Assembly (NCBI GenBank): GCA_029936425.1
Contig: JAPYSU010000006.1
Coordinates: forward strand, 132,425-196,424
Reading direction: 5' to 3'
Source: Litorimonas sp.
GTDB taxonomy: Bacteria; Pseudomonadota; Alphaproteobacteria; Caulobacterales; Maricaulaceae
Length of the DNA: 64,000 nt
In this document: piece by piece, positions 7,783-15,822 of the stretch
How positions within the stretch are numbered: position 1 is the stretch's first letter
Layout of the letters: each line of letters begins with the position of its first letter
Program-made: the position numbers and the translations under genes
The notes under the pieces: generated by a model
Told to the model about the DNA's origin: nothing
Database searches by the model: none
What the model saw: the letters and a program-made list of their open reading frames with translations, nothing else

Positions 7783-10269
7783 TCAATTTATAAATCGATC
7801 CCATTTTCCATATTCTGACGTAATTTTACCTTTATAGAAAGATAGCGCAATAATCGCTCCCCCAAACACAATATTGACGATCAGATGTAGGCCTAACGTC
7901 TGCAGGGCCAATGTCGAAATGATTAAGCCTGCTCCCAATGGGATAAGGGCATAACGGGCCACACGCGCTACTTCTGCTGCAGCAATGGCCAAGACAGTCA
8001 GCACTAAAGCGCCAATTAAATGTTCTGCATCGGCAAGCGTGCCCTCAGAACCGAAAGTCAATCGCGAAAACATGAGAAAGAGTCCGATTACGCCAGCGAG
8101 TAGAAGTGTCCATGGTAAGTTCACGCCTCCTGACCACATATCTTTCAGCACGGCGCCGGGACGACGATCAAATTCATGTTTTACTGTAGAAGGGTCTGCG
8201 CCCTTGTCCGTATCACCAAATAACAGAACCCCTATCAGGCTAGCGCCTGCACGTTTCCGCCGCCTTAGAAACTGCCCTGTGGCCACCAACTCATCCAAGG
8301 AATAAGGAATTTGAATCAACATCGCTGCGGCCCCCATCAGAGCAAGCGTGCTCCAAGTGCTAATAAGTATAGGCTGAATAATAATAAAGCCAATCGATAC
8401 GATGCCGAGTGGCACTATCATCAAACCGAAAAGCAAGACCAGCCACGGCATGGTTCGCCATCGCGCCCGTGTCCCAACCATACCGGTCAACATTTCCAAT
8501 GCATATGTGTAAGCACCAAGAGCCGCATCCGGGACGGGCCAGGCTTCGGACACGCTGGAAGTGATTATTTCCTCTGTTCCGTTCCGAGGGTCGCTGGTCG
8601 CTCCTGCAAAAAAAGGTTCCCACACCCCGTCTATATGACCGAGCTGATATCCGGTCAAATAACGTGAAATTAGCAATCCAATCAATGCGAGGAAAATTAT
8701 CGGTATTCGCTGACACCAACTGGACGGATTAATGCTCCAGCCTAGTGGCACTTCCGGACCGCTCATTCGCGCGGTCATCTTTGGTCCAACTTCTGGCTGG
8801 ATGGCCATCGCAAATCCAAACACGAGTGCGCCAATCAAAGTGTCTGACAAATATGCTGCGGCGCTTTGTGTCCAGAAAATAAAAGGAGCGGCCATTATTA
8901 ACGCGCCGAGTCCGGCCGTGATAAACCGGGCCCAGCCCATTTTCCAACTAAGCGATAAGCTGGCAAATATGATTACCATTACGCCAAGGCCAAATTCGCT
9001 CCAACGCAGGAGAGGTTCAGGCGTGCCAATGATCCAAGGCTGCGTTACCAGCCAAAACCCGAGAGCAATATTTAGAAAATGGGCCCATTGATTCTGGCGA
9101 TGGGCCTGGCGTCGATGATTTTCTTCTTTTTCTCGTAGATCTTCAGCCTCACTTCCTTCTTCCGGGATCTCATCTAGCCAAACAGGTGGTTCGACATTAT
9201 TATTTTCATACCAGCGTCGTGGATCAGATTTCAGTTCCGCTATCATTGACGGCAATTCATCCTGCAATCTATGTTTTGGTCGCCATCCGAGTTCGCGCTC
9301 CGCTTTAGCGATATCGAGTGCATAGTGATCGTCAGCCATATTCACCATGAACGGTTTAACAAAAGGTTTTTCCCCTTTGTCGATCGCGTCGGGAATGACA
9401 GGCTCCAATACCTCTTGGGCCTTTGCACCCACGGCCGCAACAGGTTTTGGCAAGCGCAAAGTTAGCCACTCTTCTCTGCCGTGAATTTCTTCGCCTATCT
9501 GGTTTTGTAGATTGCCGTAACTCGGTGCGAATGGTTCCCCAATCAAAATTTCGGTTTTCTGGGGTAATTGTTCTCGCCGTTCCACAGTGCGGTACACAGC
9601 ATCCATCATATCTTCGCGGTGAAGCATTGATTGACCCGAGGTCAGCGTCCCGGAATATAGGTGAGACTCCATTTGACGCTCGTAAATCCGAGCGATTTGT
9701 TGAGATAATGTTGGGACCATGGTTGCCGTATCGTAAACCCCGGCCAGCCGCAAAATCGCATAGGGCATATCTCCGTGATGACGACGAATTGTATCTTCTG
9801 CCCGCTTTTTGGATTTGGGATACTCCCATCTTGGGCCATACGGAGACTTTTCATCAATTCGTTCTCCCGGCAGGCACGGCTTGTGAACCAGCATCGTGCT
9901 CGCATAGATAAATCGTTCAACCTGAAAGTCCTGCAGACTTTGTAGCAAATGTTTTGTGACCTCGACATTCACCTTCTCATAAAGAGGACTTGGTTCGCCG
10001 GACCAATCAAAATATGCCACAAGATGAATCACTGTCAGGGTTTTGCCGTATTTCTCAGCTATCTTATCAAATGCCAGGTCTACGGATTGTCTTGAGGTCA
10101 GATCTACGCCTATTATCTCAGTGTCAGAGTGGCTACTCTCTTGGTCGAGACCGACAACAATAAATTCATCTGCAAATAATTTAATTATGGACTGACCAAG
10201 ATTACCCGACGCTCCGGTGACTACCAAGAGAGGCTTATCATTTGAGTTATTTTGATTTTTGACGGGCAT
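7783..10269 (-). CDS. Fusion of NAD-dependent epimerase/dehydratase, SPW repeats and VKOR-like membrane domain
   Basis: This 828-residue protein has several parts. Residues 1 to about 360 are an extended short-chain dehydrogenase: TGASGNLGQ nucleotide loop, an AST motif in FIYASTMLVH, and a Y-x-x-x-K pair in YPKSK. A charged linker follows (about 370-395). Next come SPW-type repeats (about 395-495), with GFWLVTQPWIIG near the start of the first helix pair. After about 505 there is a domain recalled as vitamin K epoxide reductase-like (INPSSWCQRIPII, GAYTYALEMLTG). C-terminal helices complete about ten or more membrane spans. VKOR enzymes need a CXXC; here the expected place reads TWSTLALMG with no cysteine, so the domain may be redox-dead. 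The gene stands alone, and upstream lies the first repeat island. Substrate unknown. Confidence 0.7.
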   Translation of the reverse strand: MPVKNQNNSNDKPLLVVTGASGNLGQSIIKLFADEFIVVGLDQESSHSDTEIIGVDLTSRQSVDLAFDKIAEKYGKTLTVIHLVAYFDWSGEPSPLYEKVNVEVTKHLLQSLQDFQVERFIYASTMLVHKPCLPGERIDEKSPYGPRWEYPKSKKRAEDTIRRHHGDMPYAILRLAGVYDTATMVPTLSQQIARIYERQMESHLYSGTLTSGQSMLHREDMMDAVYRTVERREQLPQKTEILIGEPFAPSYGNLQNQIGEEIHGREEWLTLRLPKPVAAVGAKAQEVLEPVIPDAIDKGEKPFVKPFMVNMADDHYALDIAKAERELGWRPKHRLQDELPSMIAELKSDPRRWYENNNVEPPVWLDEIPEEGSEAEDLREKEENHRRQAHRQNQWAHFLNIALGFWLVTQPWIIGTPEPLLRWSEFGLGVMVIIFASLSLSWKMGWARFITAGLGALIMAAPFIFWTQSAAAYLSDTLIGALVFGFAMAIQPEVGPKMTARMSGPEVPLGWSINPSSWCQRIPIIFLALIGLLISRYLTGYQLGHIDGVWEPFFAGATSDPRNGTEEIITSSVSEAWPVPDAALGAYTYALEMLTGMVGTRARWRTMPWLVLLFGLMIVPLGIVSIGFIIIQPILISTWSTLALMGAAAMLIQIPYSLDELVATGQFLRRRKRAGASLIGVLLFGDTDKGADPSTVKHEFDRRPGAVLKDMWSGGVNLPWTLLLAGVIGLFLMFSRLTFGSEGTLADAEHLIGALVLTVLAIAAAEVARVARYALIPLGAGLIISTLALQTLGLHLIVNIVFGGAIIALSFYKGKITSEYGKWDRFIN

Positions 10270-10802
10270 AATGTGTTCTCACGACTGCTTGTCAGATTTT
10301 TTGGGGTGGTCGAAAGCTAATTGCGTCTTGTCTTGGTTTTTACAGAAAACATTATTCTACAAAACTTGGTTAAATTATATCGGTCAATACCACCACGCCT
10401 TAATATTGTCAGGTTTAGCTTATTTAACCCTATAGCTTGTTTTGAAACGAAATCAGCATATCATAAATGCCATCTAAGTCATTTTACTTAGGTGGGCTCA
10501 ACTCAAATATTTTGTTACGATTATGAAACTTTGGAAGCACTACGCCTTCCCTCTGCTAATCAGAATGAGCAATTGAAATTATGCTCTTATCAATAAACTT
10601 CCGCGTTTATCCATTCTAAAACCGCAGCCGTTTCAATCGCTTGTCAGAAAAATTAAGGGATGTGTCCTCACTTTGCATTTTACCCTTAAATTTAGGATGT
10701 TGTTTTTGACGGGCCCCTCTAAGTTTTGGGCCCCGGCTTTGACAATTTTGGTTCGAGCCGGAAATCGACTATATCGATTTCTTTCTCGGCCAAACTAAAC
10801 TC

Positions 10803-11135
10803 GTTCTTTTGTTCATGGACAGGTAGACGTCACCTACCGGAGCAAGGGACAACGAGGTTGAGCGACCCTCTGTGACGGGAGGTTGTGTGCCGGGCCACCG
10901 AGAGTGGGTTAGCCTGCCTACCGCGTCCAGAAGCTGTAAACGGCTTCGTCCCGGCGCGACTGTGGGAGCCATGTAAGAGGCCGCTCCGGTTCCAATCGCT
11001 GCCGCGGGGTTAGCGCCCTTGCGAAACACATAGTTATTACGGTCTCCGGCAAGGATACCGACCCCGCGGGCAGTCCACTTTATCTGGAAACCGTGAGACA
11101 GGCTTGGCCCCCGATGGCGAGCAGGAGAAAGCGCA
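10803..11135 (-). repeat. Dispersed repeat unit, copy A
   Basis: Read on the minus strand, this stretch matches 34875-35235 on the plus strand. The best block is 11040-11083 against 34929-34972, identical at 43 of 44 positions. Other shared blocks are tgtttcgcaagg, ccccgcggcagcg, cccggcacacac (cccggcacacaac here), ggtcgctca and cctgtccatga followed by caaaagaac. Pairings CCGCGGGG with CCCCGCGG and CCTTGC with GCAAGG exist in both copies, so the start of the unit could fold as a structured RNA or DNA cruciform. A palindromic element lies upstream (11160-11277), as it does for copy B. No transposase is present. Family unknown to me. Confidence 0.7.
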
Positions 11136-11159
11136 TGGGAGAATTACAAACAATATTCT

Positions 11160-11277
11160 CCTGTCATTCCGCACGCAGCGAAGCGGAGATGCGGAAGGTC
11201 GAGAGATGAAGAGCCATCGTCAATGAGGCCCCAACCTCTCGACCTTCCGGGTTCGCTCCGCGCCCCGGAATGACAGG
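11160..11277. repeat. Palindromic element with CTGTCATTCCG ends, copy A
   Basis: Outer arms CTGTCATTCCG and CGGAATGACAG close a longer structure. The inner arms CGGAAGGTCGAGAG and CTCTCGACCTTCCG pair perfectly. Between outer and inner arm each side has a small GC-rich segment that can form its own hairpin. A second, diverged copy lies at 34732-34851. It has no coding capacity. Size and structure resemble intergenic REP/MITE-like palindromes of alphaproteobacteria. Confidence 0.8.
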
Positions 11278-11375
11278 AAGGAATAAGGGAAAGCTCTCTG
11301 ACTTTGTCGTCCTTCGCAAGCAGAGCGCAGCCGCAGCGCTTGCCAAAGGCATCTGCCCTCGCTTACACGCGCCTC

Positions 11376-12548
11376 ATGTCTCAATCCTATGACACTATTA
11401 TAATCGGCGCGGGGGCGGCGGGTCTTATCTGCGCGGGGCGCGCGGCGCAAAGGGGGCTGTCTGTCCTATTGCTCGACCATGCTGAACGGCCCGGGGAAAA
11501 GATCCGAATTTCCGGCGGGGGGCGATGCAATTTTACCAATCTTCATTCCCGTCCCGAAAATTTCATTTCGCAAAACCCGCATTTCGCGCGCTCGGCCCTT
11601 GCGCGTTATACGCCGCAGGATTTTATTGATCTGGTCAATCGATATAAGATTGACTGGCATGAAAAAACCAAAGGGCAGTTATTTTGTGACGGCCCGAGTC
11701 AGCAAATCATCGATATGCTTCTGGAAGAAGCGAGCGGCGCGGAAATCCGCCTCTCCACCGAAGTGCTGGGCGTCGATAAATTTGAAGAAGGATTCCTTGT
11801 CACGACTGATCGGCAATCGCTCGAGACGCGCTCTGTTGTAATTGCCTGTGGCGGGCCAAGCATACCGAAAATGGGCGCCACACGGTTTGGGTATGAACTG
11901 GCGAAAAGGTTCGAGCTGCCTTTGGTCGACCCTGTTGCCGCCCTCGTTCCGCTCACATTTACCGACCAGCTGAAAGAGATGATGGCGTCTCTCTCGGGAG
12001 TCTCCGTCAATTGCCGCGTGACGCATCCGGACCATGTCTTTGAGGAAGCCCTGCTCTTTACCCACCGGGGCCTCTCCGGCCCGGCTATTTTGCAAATTTC
12101 GTCCTATTGGTCGCCAGGGGACGCGATAGAGATCAATCTCGCGCCTGAAGTGGATATTCTGTCCGAGCTTAAATCCGCACGGACGGAAACGCCGAAGGTC
12201 AGTCCGGAAAACTGGCTCGGGCAATATCTGCCGAACCGTCTCGCCGCCTATTTTGCCTCGCAGATCAAGCAAATCCGCCTGGCCGATATGTCGGATGCGG
12301 CGCTGAATAATCTCGCGCTCATGGTCAATCACTGGCATGTCCGCCCCGGCGGGTCCGAAGGCTTCCGCAAGGCCGAAGTTACCAAAGGCGGTGTCGATAC
12401 GGCCGTTCTCTCTTCGAAAACCATGGAAGTGAAATCCGTCCCCGGACTTTATTTCATCGGCGAAGTTGTCGATGTGACCGGGCATCTGGGCGGACATAAT
12501 TTCCAATGGGCCTGGGCGAGCGGAGTTGCCTGCGCGGAGGCGCTTTAA
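11376..12548 (+). CDS. HI0933/BaiN-type FAD-dependent oxidoreductase
   Basis: This 390-residue flavoprotein has an N-terminal dinucleotide fold (IIGAGAAGLICAG), then PGEKIRISGGGRCNFTN, the signature of the HI0933/YhiN/BaiN family. The C-terminus carries the second FAD motif, GLYFIGEVVDVTGHLGG followed shortly by FQWAWASG. Family members are soluble flavoproteins of uncertain reaction; one clostridial relative (BaiN) reduces bile-acid intermediates, which should not be transferred here. ATG 11376 is chosen because the protein then begins four residues before the conserved beta strand; an earlier in-frame ATG at 11304 would add a low-complexity leader running into the repeat-rich spacer. The stop overlaps the stop of the convergent TSUP gene by four bases. 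Confidence 0.85.
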   Translation: MSQSYDTIIIGAGAAGLICAGRAAQRGLSVLLLDHAERPGEKIRISGGGRCNFTNLHSRPENFISQNPHFARSALARYTPQDFIDLVNRYKIDWHEKTKGQLFCDGPSQQIIDMLLEEASGAEIRLSTEVLGVDKFEEGFLVTTDRQSLETRSVVIACGGPSIPKMGATRFGYELAKRFELPLVDPVAALVPLTFTDQLKEMMASLSGVSVNCRVTHPDHVFEEALLFTHRGLSGPAILQISSYWSPGDAIEINLAPEVDILSELKSARTETPKVSPENWLGQYLPNRLAAYFASQIKQIRLADMSDAALNNLALMVNHWHVRPGGSEGFRKAEVTKGGVDTAVLSSKTMEVKSVPGLYFIGEVVDVTGHLGGHNFQWAWASGVACAEAL

Positions 12549-13294
12549 ACAAATCCATCATAAAGGAGCTTGCACCCCGTGACGAAAATCAAGGTATAAA
12601 TAATTCGGTAAAATATTGTCTGGTCAATTCGTTTCACAAGCCACACCCCCAGGAGCACGCCAATAGGCGCAAGCGGGATGAGCAGAGCAGACGTTTTTAA
12701 ATTGGTCGCGCCGAGTTGTCCTAAGGCCGCGTAGGGAATGAGTTTGACAAAATTGACGACGAAGAAAAACATAACCGCTGAACCCGCATAAACGCGTTTC
12801 TCCAGACCTTGCGGAAGGGCGTAGGCTTGAAACGGCGGCCCCCCGGCATGGGCGATGAAGCTGGTAAAGCCTGCCACGGCTCCGGCAAAGATCCCGAGGG
12901 GTTTGTTCCCTCTCACTCCGGCCCCTGGCGTCCATTTGAAGACGGACGAGCCGACGGCATAGACAGGAAATAAAATTGCCACCAATCCGACGCAGAGGAG
13001 AACGACCTGTTCATTGACATAGCCCGCCAGCAGACCACCAATGGCGATACCCGCGATTGCGCCCGGCAAGGTGACTTTCAAAAGGTCTTTATTCCAGGTC
13101 TTGCGGTATGACCAGACACTTACCCAATCCATGACAATCAAAATCGGCAAAAGAGTACCGGCGGCCTGTACGGGGGAAATAAATAGCGCCATAATCGGCA
13201 CAGCAAATAAGGCCAGCCCTCCAAACCCGCCCTTGGATATGCCTGTAATCAATGTCGCGACGACAGCCGCCACCCAGAATAAAGGAGACTCCAT
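12545..13294 (-). CDS. TSUP family (TauE/SafE) membrane transporter
   Basis: This 249-residue protein has about eight membrane helices and the two-fold repeat of the TauE/SafE family. The first repeat begins with ITGISKGGFGG, the usual glycine-rich motif, and the second has AGFTSFIAHAGGPPFQAY, also typical. Family members export sulfite, sulfoacetate or other organosulfur anions. No sulfur gene lies next to it, so the substrate remains open. Its 3' end overlaps that of the flavoprotein gene, and its start faces pxpA across 83 bases that must hold both promoters. Confidence 0.85.
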   Translation of the reverse strand: MESPLFWVAAVVATLITGISKGGFGGLALFAVPIMALFISPVQAAGTLLPILIVMDWVSVWSYRKTWNKDLLKVTLPGAIAGIAIGGLLAGYVNEQVVLLCVGLVAILFPVYAVGSSVFKWTPGAGVRGNKPLGIFAGAVAGFTSFIAHAGGPPFQAYALPQGLEKRVYAGSAVMFFFVVNFVKLIPYAALGQLGATNLKTSALLIPLAPIGVLLGVWLVKRIDQTIFYRIIYTLIFVTGCKLLYDGFV

Positions 13295-13377
13295 TATACG
13301 ACCTCACCAATCATACGCCCTCATGACAACTGAATTTCCCATAGTCTATTGCTTATTCACGCGCTAAGAGTCGCCAT

Positions 13378-14196
13378 ATGAAGATTATCGACCTAAATGC
13401 TGATGTTGGAGAAGCCGATACGCCCGAATGGGCCGCCGCCGAGGCTGAAATCCTGCGCTATGTGACCTCCGCGAATATCGCTTGCGGCGGTCATGCCGGG
13501 AATGACGAGAGCATGCGCAAAACGGTTAGGGCGGCCAAAACTAATGGCGTCGTCATCGGCGCCCATCCGGCTTATCCGGATAAAGAAAATTTTGGGCGAC
13601 GTTCTTTGGAGTTGGGTGCAGATATTTCGTCAGAAAATCTAGAGGCCGCACTAAAGCAACAAATTCTGCGCTTAAGGGAAATTGCCAGAGAAGAAGGCAT
13701 AAGCGTCTCTTACGTCAAACCGCATGGGGCGCTTTATAACGACGCCGTCAAAGACCGCCAAAAAGCCGAATTAATTGCGAAGGTTGTGTCTGATATTAAC
13801 GGCGGCCTTACACTTCTAGGCGGTCCAAACTCCGAGATGAAGCGAGCGGCGGAGAAATATGGTTTAGAATTTGTCGCTGAAGGCTTTATTGATCGCCGCT
13901 ATACAAATGAGGGACACCTTCTTAGCCGGGCGAAAGAAGGCGCGGTTCTAAAGACAGATGAGGCGCGAATAGAACAGGCCCTGAGTCTGGCGACTCAGCA
14001 GCAGGTCAGAACCAATAGCGGCGATAAGCTTACAATTAACGCTGGTTCCCTTTGCCTCCATGGTGACAGCCAGGGGGCGGTCCATACCGCTCAAAAAGCC
14101 AGAGCGGCCCTTGAACAGGCAGGCATAAAAATTCAAGCTTTCATCCCTCGAAACGAATCAGATGCGAAAATGACAAGAGCAATCAATGGCGTCTAA
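13378..14196 (+). CDS. pxpA: 5-oxoprolinase subunit A (LamB/YcsF family)
   Basis: This 272-residue protein belongs to the LamB/YcsF family. DLNADVGEADTPEW, ANIACGGHAGN, VIGAHPAYPDKENFGRR and YVKPHGALYN are the conserved blocks in the expected order. Together with PxpB and PxpC it forms an ATP-dependent 5-oxoprolinase that opens pyroglutamate to glutamate. The length is about 20 residues above the usual 250, owing to a short C-terminal tail. It overlaps pxpB by 11 bases and is the first gene of the pxpABC operon. The order A-B-C is the common one. Confidence 0.93.
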   Translation: MKIIDLNADVGEADTPEWAAAEAEILRYVTSANIACGGHAGNDESMRKTVRAAKTNGVVIGAHPAYPDKENFGRRSLELGADISSENLEAALKQQILRLREIAREEGISVSYVKPHGALYNDAVKDRQKAELIAKVVSDINGGLTLLGGPNSEMKRAAEKYGLEFVAEGFIDRRYTNEGHLLSRAKEGAVLKTDEARIEQALSLATQQQVRTNSGDKLTINAGSLCLHGDSQGAVHTAQKARAALEQAGIKIQAFIPRNESDAKMTRAINGV

Positions 14197-14860
14197 ATTA
14201 ATCCCCCGAATTCAGCCCTTTGGCGATAATGGCATTCTGATAGGCTATGACGTCAAAGGCTATTCTGAAACGGCCTGCAAAACTGTTCATGCCCTCGGCG
14301 ATATTTTGCGAGGTCAGGACAATATCTGGACCAATGTCATTCCGGCTTATGACAGCCTGATGGTAACATTTAATCCCATGGTGACGGAAGCGGCGGCGGC
14401 TTTACGGAAAGTGGAGGAGGCCTATGAAAAAATCTCAAAGCGCTTACCCCGAACGAAAACGCGCGTAATTGAGGTTCCTGTTTATTATGGCGGTGAAAGT
14501 GGGCCGGATATGCAAAACATTTGCAAGTCTTCCAAACTTTCAGAAGATCAGGTTATCAAACGTCACAGCAAGATCACGTATCGGGTTTGCTTGATGGGCT
14601 TTATTCCGGGCTTTGCGTTTTTGTCAGAGACAGACAAAAAACTACATCATCCGCGCCATGAAACCCCTCGCGGTCTCGTGCCTCCCGGGTCTATCGGTAT
14701 TGCGAACTGGCAAACGGGGATATATGGGTTGGAAAGTCCTGGCGGCTGGCAAATTATCGGCCGGACGCCTTTATCTGTTTTCGACCCGAAACGTGAAACT
14801 CCCTTTGCTTTGAAAGCAGGCGATATGATCCGGTTTGTTCCTCAAGGAGCTCCGTCATGA
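14186..14860 (+). CDS. pxpB: 5-oxoprolinase subunit B (KipI family)
   Basis: This 224-residue protein is of the KipI/PxpB type. Conserved blocks are IQPFGDNGILIGY at the N-terminus, IPAYDSLMVTFNP, the VPVYYGGESGPDM segment and MGFIPGFAFLSETD. The C-terminal half has the PPGSIGIANWQTGIY and SPGGWQIIGRTP motifs. It works as a complex with PxpC in ATP-dependent cleavage of 5-oxoproline. In Bacillus the homologue KipI also inhibits the kinase KinA, a role not expected here. It starts inside pxpA and overlaps pxpC by four bases (ATGA), so all three are translationally coupled. Confidence 0.93.
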   Translation: MASKLIPRIQPFGDNGILIGYDVKGYSETACKTVHALGDILRGQDNIWTNVIPAYDSLMVTFNPMVTEAAAALRKVEEAYEKISKRLPRTKTRVIEVPVYYGGESGPDMQNICKSSKLSEDQVIKRHSKITYRVCLMGFIPGFAFLSETDKKLHHPRHETPRGLVPPGSIGIANWQTGIYGLESPGGWQIIGRTPLSVFDPKRETPFALKAGDMIRFVPQGAPS

Positions 14861-15804
14861 GCGAACCTGTTCTGAAAATTCTCAAAGGCGGGACGCAAAC
14901 CACTTTGCAAGACGCCGGTCGCCCCGGTCATCGTCATCTCGGCATTCCCAAAAGCGGCGCTGCGGACAGGCTCTCTTTTGCTCTCTCCAATTACCTTGTC
15001 GGCAATCCATGGGATGCGCCCGCTTTGGAATGTACTTTAGGGGGGCTTCATATCCGCTTTCTCAAGACGTCACGGATAGCGATTTCCGGCGCGGATATGA
15101 AAGCGCAAATCAATGGGATGAATGTCGGCATGAATCGCTGCGTTCCTGTAGAGCCAGGCGATATCTTGACTTTCAGTTTCGGCCGTGTCGGTTGCCGCGC
15201 CTATATCGCCGTGGAAGGCGGCCTGAAAGGCGAGACCTTTATGGGATCTGTCTCGACATATATCCCGGCAGGCTTTGGCGGGTTAGAAGGCCGCGCCTAT
15301 CGCGCCGGGGATGAAATCTATTCAGCGGAGCTGGAAACAACCGGTCCGAAAAGCCTGCCCTTTGGCTATGCGCCCCGTCTCTCACGTCATATTGTTCTTA
15401 GAGCCCGTTCTGTCACCGAATGGGACTGGCTGAGCCCGGCAGCGCAACGATATATGTACACATCTCCTTTTCACGCCACAGCCGATACAGACCGTATGGG
15501 CGCCCGGTTAAGGGGCGATAAAATTGATCTGGTCGAGAAAAAAGACATGGTGAGTAGCCCCATTTTGCCGGGCACACTCCAAATTCCGCCGAACGGACAG
15601 CCTATTCTGGCACTGATTGATGGGCACTGTACGGGGGGATACCCCCGCGCCTTGCAGGTCATTACCGCAGATCTCTGGCTTTTGGGCCAAATTGCGCCAA
15701 GCTCTCCTGTCAGTTTCCGGCGCTGTTTTCCGGAAGACGCTCCGGTGATTTTACGCGGACGAAATGCCTTTTATGAAGGCCTCATGCCGGGTTTCAGGTT
15801 TTAG
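14857..15804 (+). CDS. pxpC: 5-oxoprolinase subunit C (KipA family)
   Basis: This 315-residue protein is of the KipA/PxpC (biotin-dependent carboxyltransferase-like) family. The start LKGGTQTTLQDAGRPGHRHL, then IPKSGAADRLSFALSNYLVGN and ALECTLGG, are typical. The C-terminal PILALIDGHCTGGYPR matches the usual LxxDxxxTGGYP motif. It pairs with PxpB to phosphorylate and open 5-oxoproline. It is the last gene of the coupled pxpABC operon; the PabB-PabC fusion gene begins only 18 bases later and may be co-transcribed. Confidence 0.93.
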   Translation: MSEPVLKILKGGTQTTLQDAGRPGHRHLGIPKSGAADRLSFALSNYLVGNPWDAPALECTLGGLHIRFLKTSRIAISGADMKAQINGMNVGMNRCVPVEPGDILTFSFGRVGCRAYIAVEGGLKGETFMGSVSTYIPAGFGGLEGRAYRAGDEIYSAELETTGPKSLPFGYAPRLSRHIVLRARSVTEWDWLSPAAQRYMYTSPFHATADTDRMGARLRGDKIDLVEKKDMVSSPILPGTLQIPPNGQPILALIDGHCTGGYPRALQVITADLWLLGQIAPSSPVSFRRCFPEDAPVILRGRNAFYEGLMPGFRF

Positions 15805-15822
15805 GGTAGCCTTTCGTCCGCC

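Larger units (their letters stand above)
10270..11375. other. Gene-free region between divergent genes, repeat-containing
   Basis: About 1.1 kb separates the start of the membrane fusion gene (minus) from the flavoprotein gene (plus). The first 500 bases are AT-rich with no protein-like frame. GGGCCC occurs twice around 10711-10733 and can form a short hairpin. From 10803 on come the first copy of the dispersed repeat and a palindromic element, listed separately. An open frame of 86 codons on the minus strand (10769-11029) lies within the repeat; its coding status is discussed in the findings. Confidence 0.6.

Noticed and set aside
10769..11029. Minus-strand frame of 86 codons within the repeat, possible small gene
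   Set aside because: Partly conserved with copy B at its end, but the middle is not alignable and the strongest DNA conservation lies outside the frame. Kept as a finding, not called as a gene.
11679..12506. 275-codon frame antisense to the flavoprotein gene
   Set aside because: Shadow of a well-supported gene; the translation has no recognisable motif.
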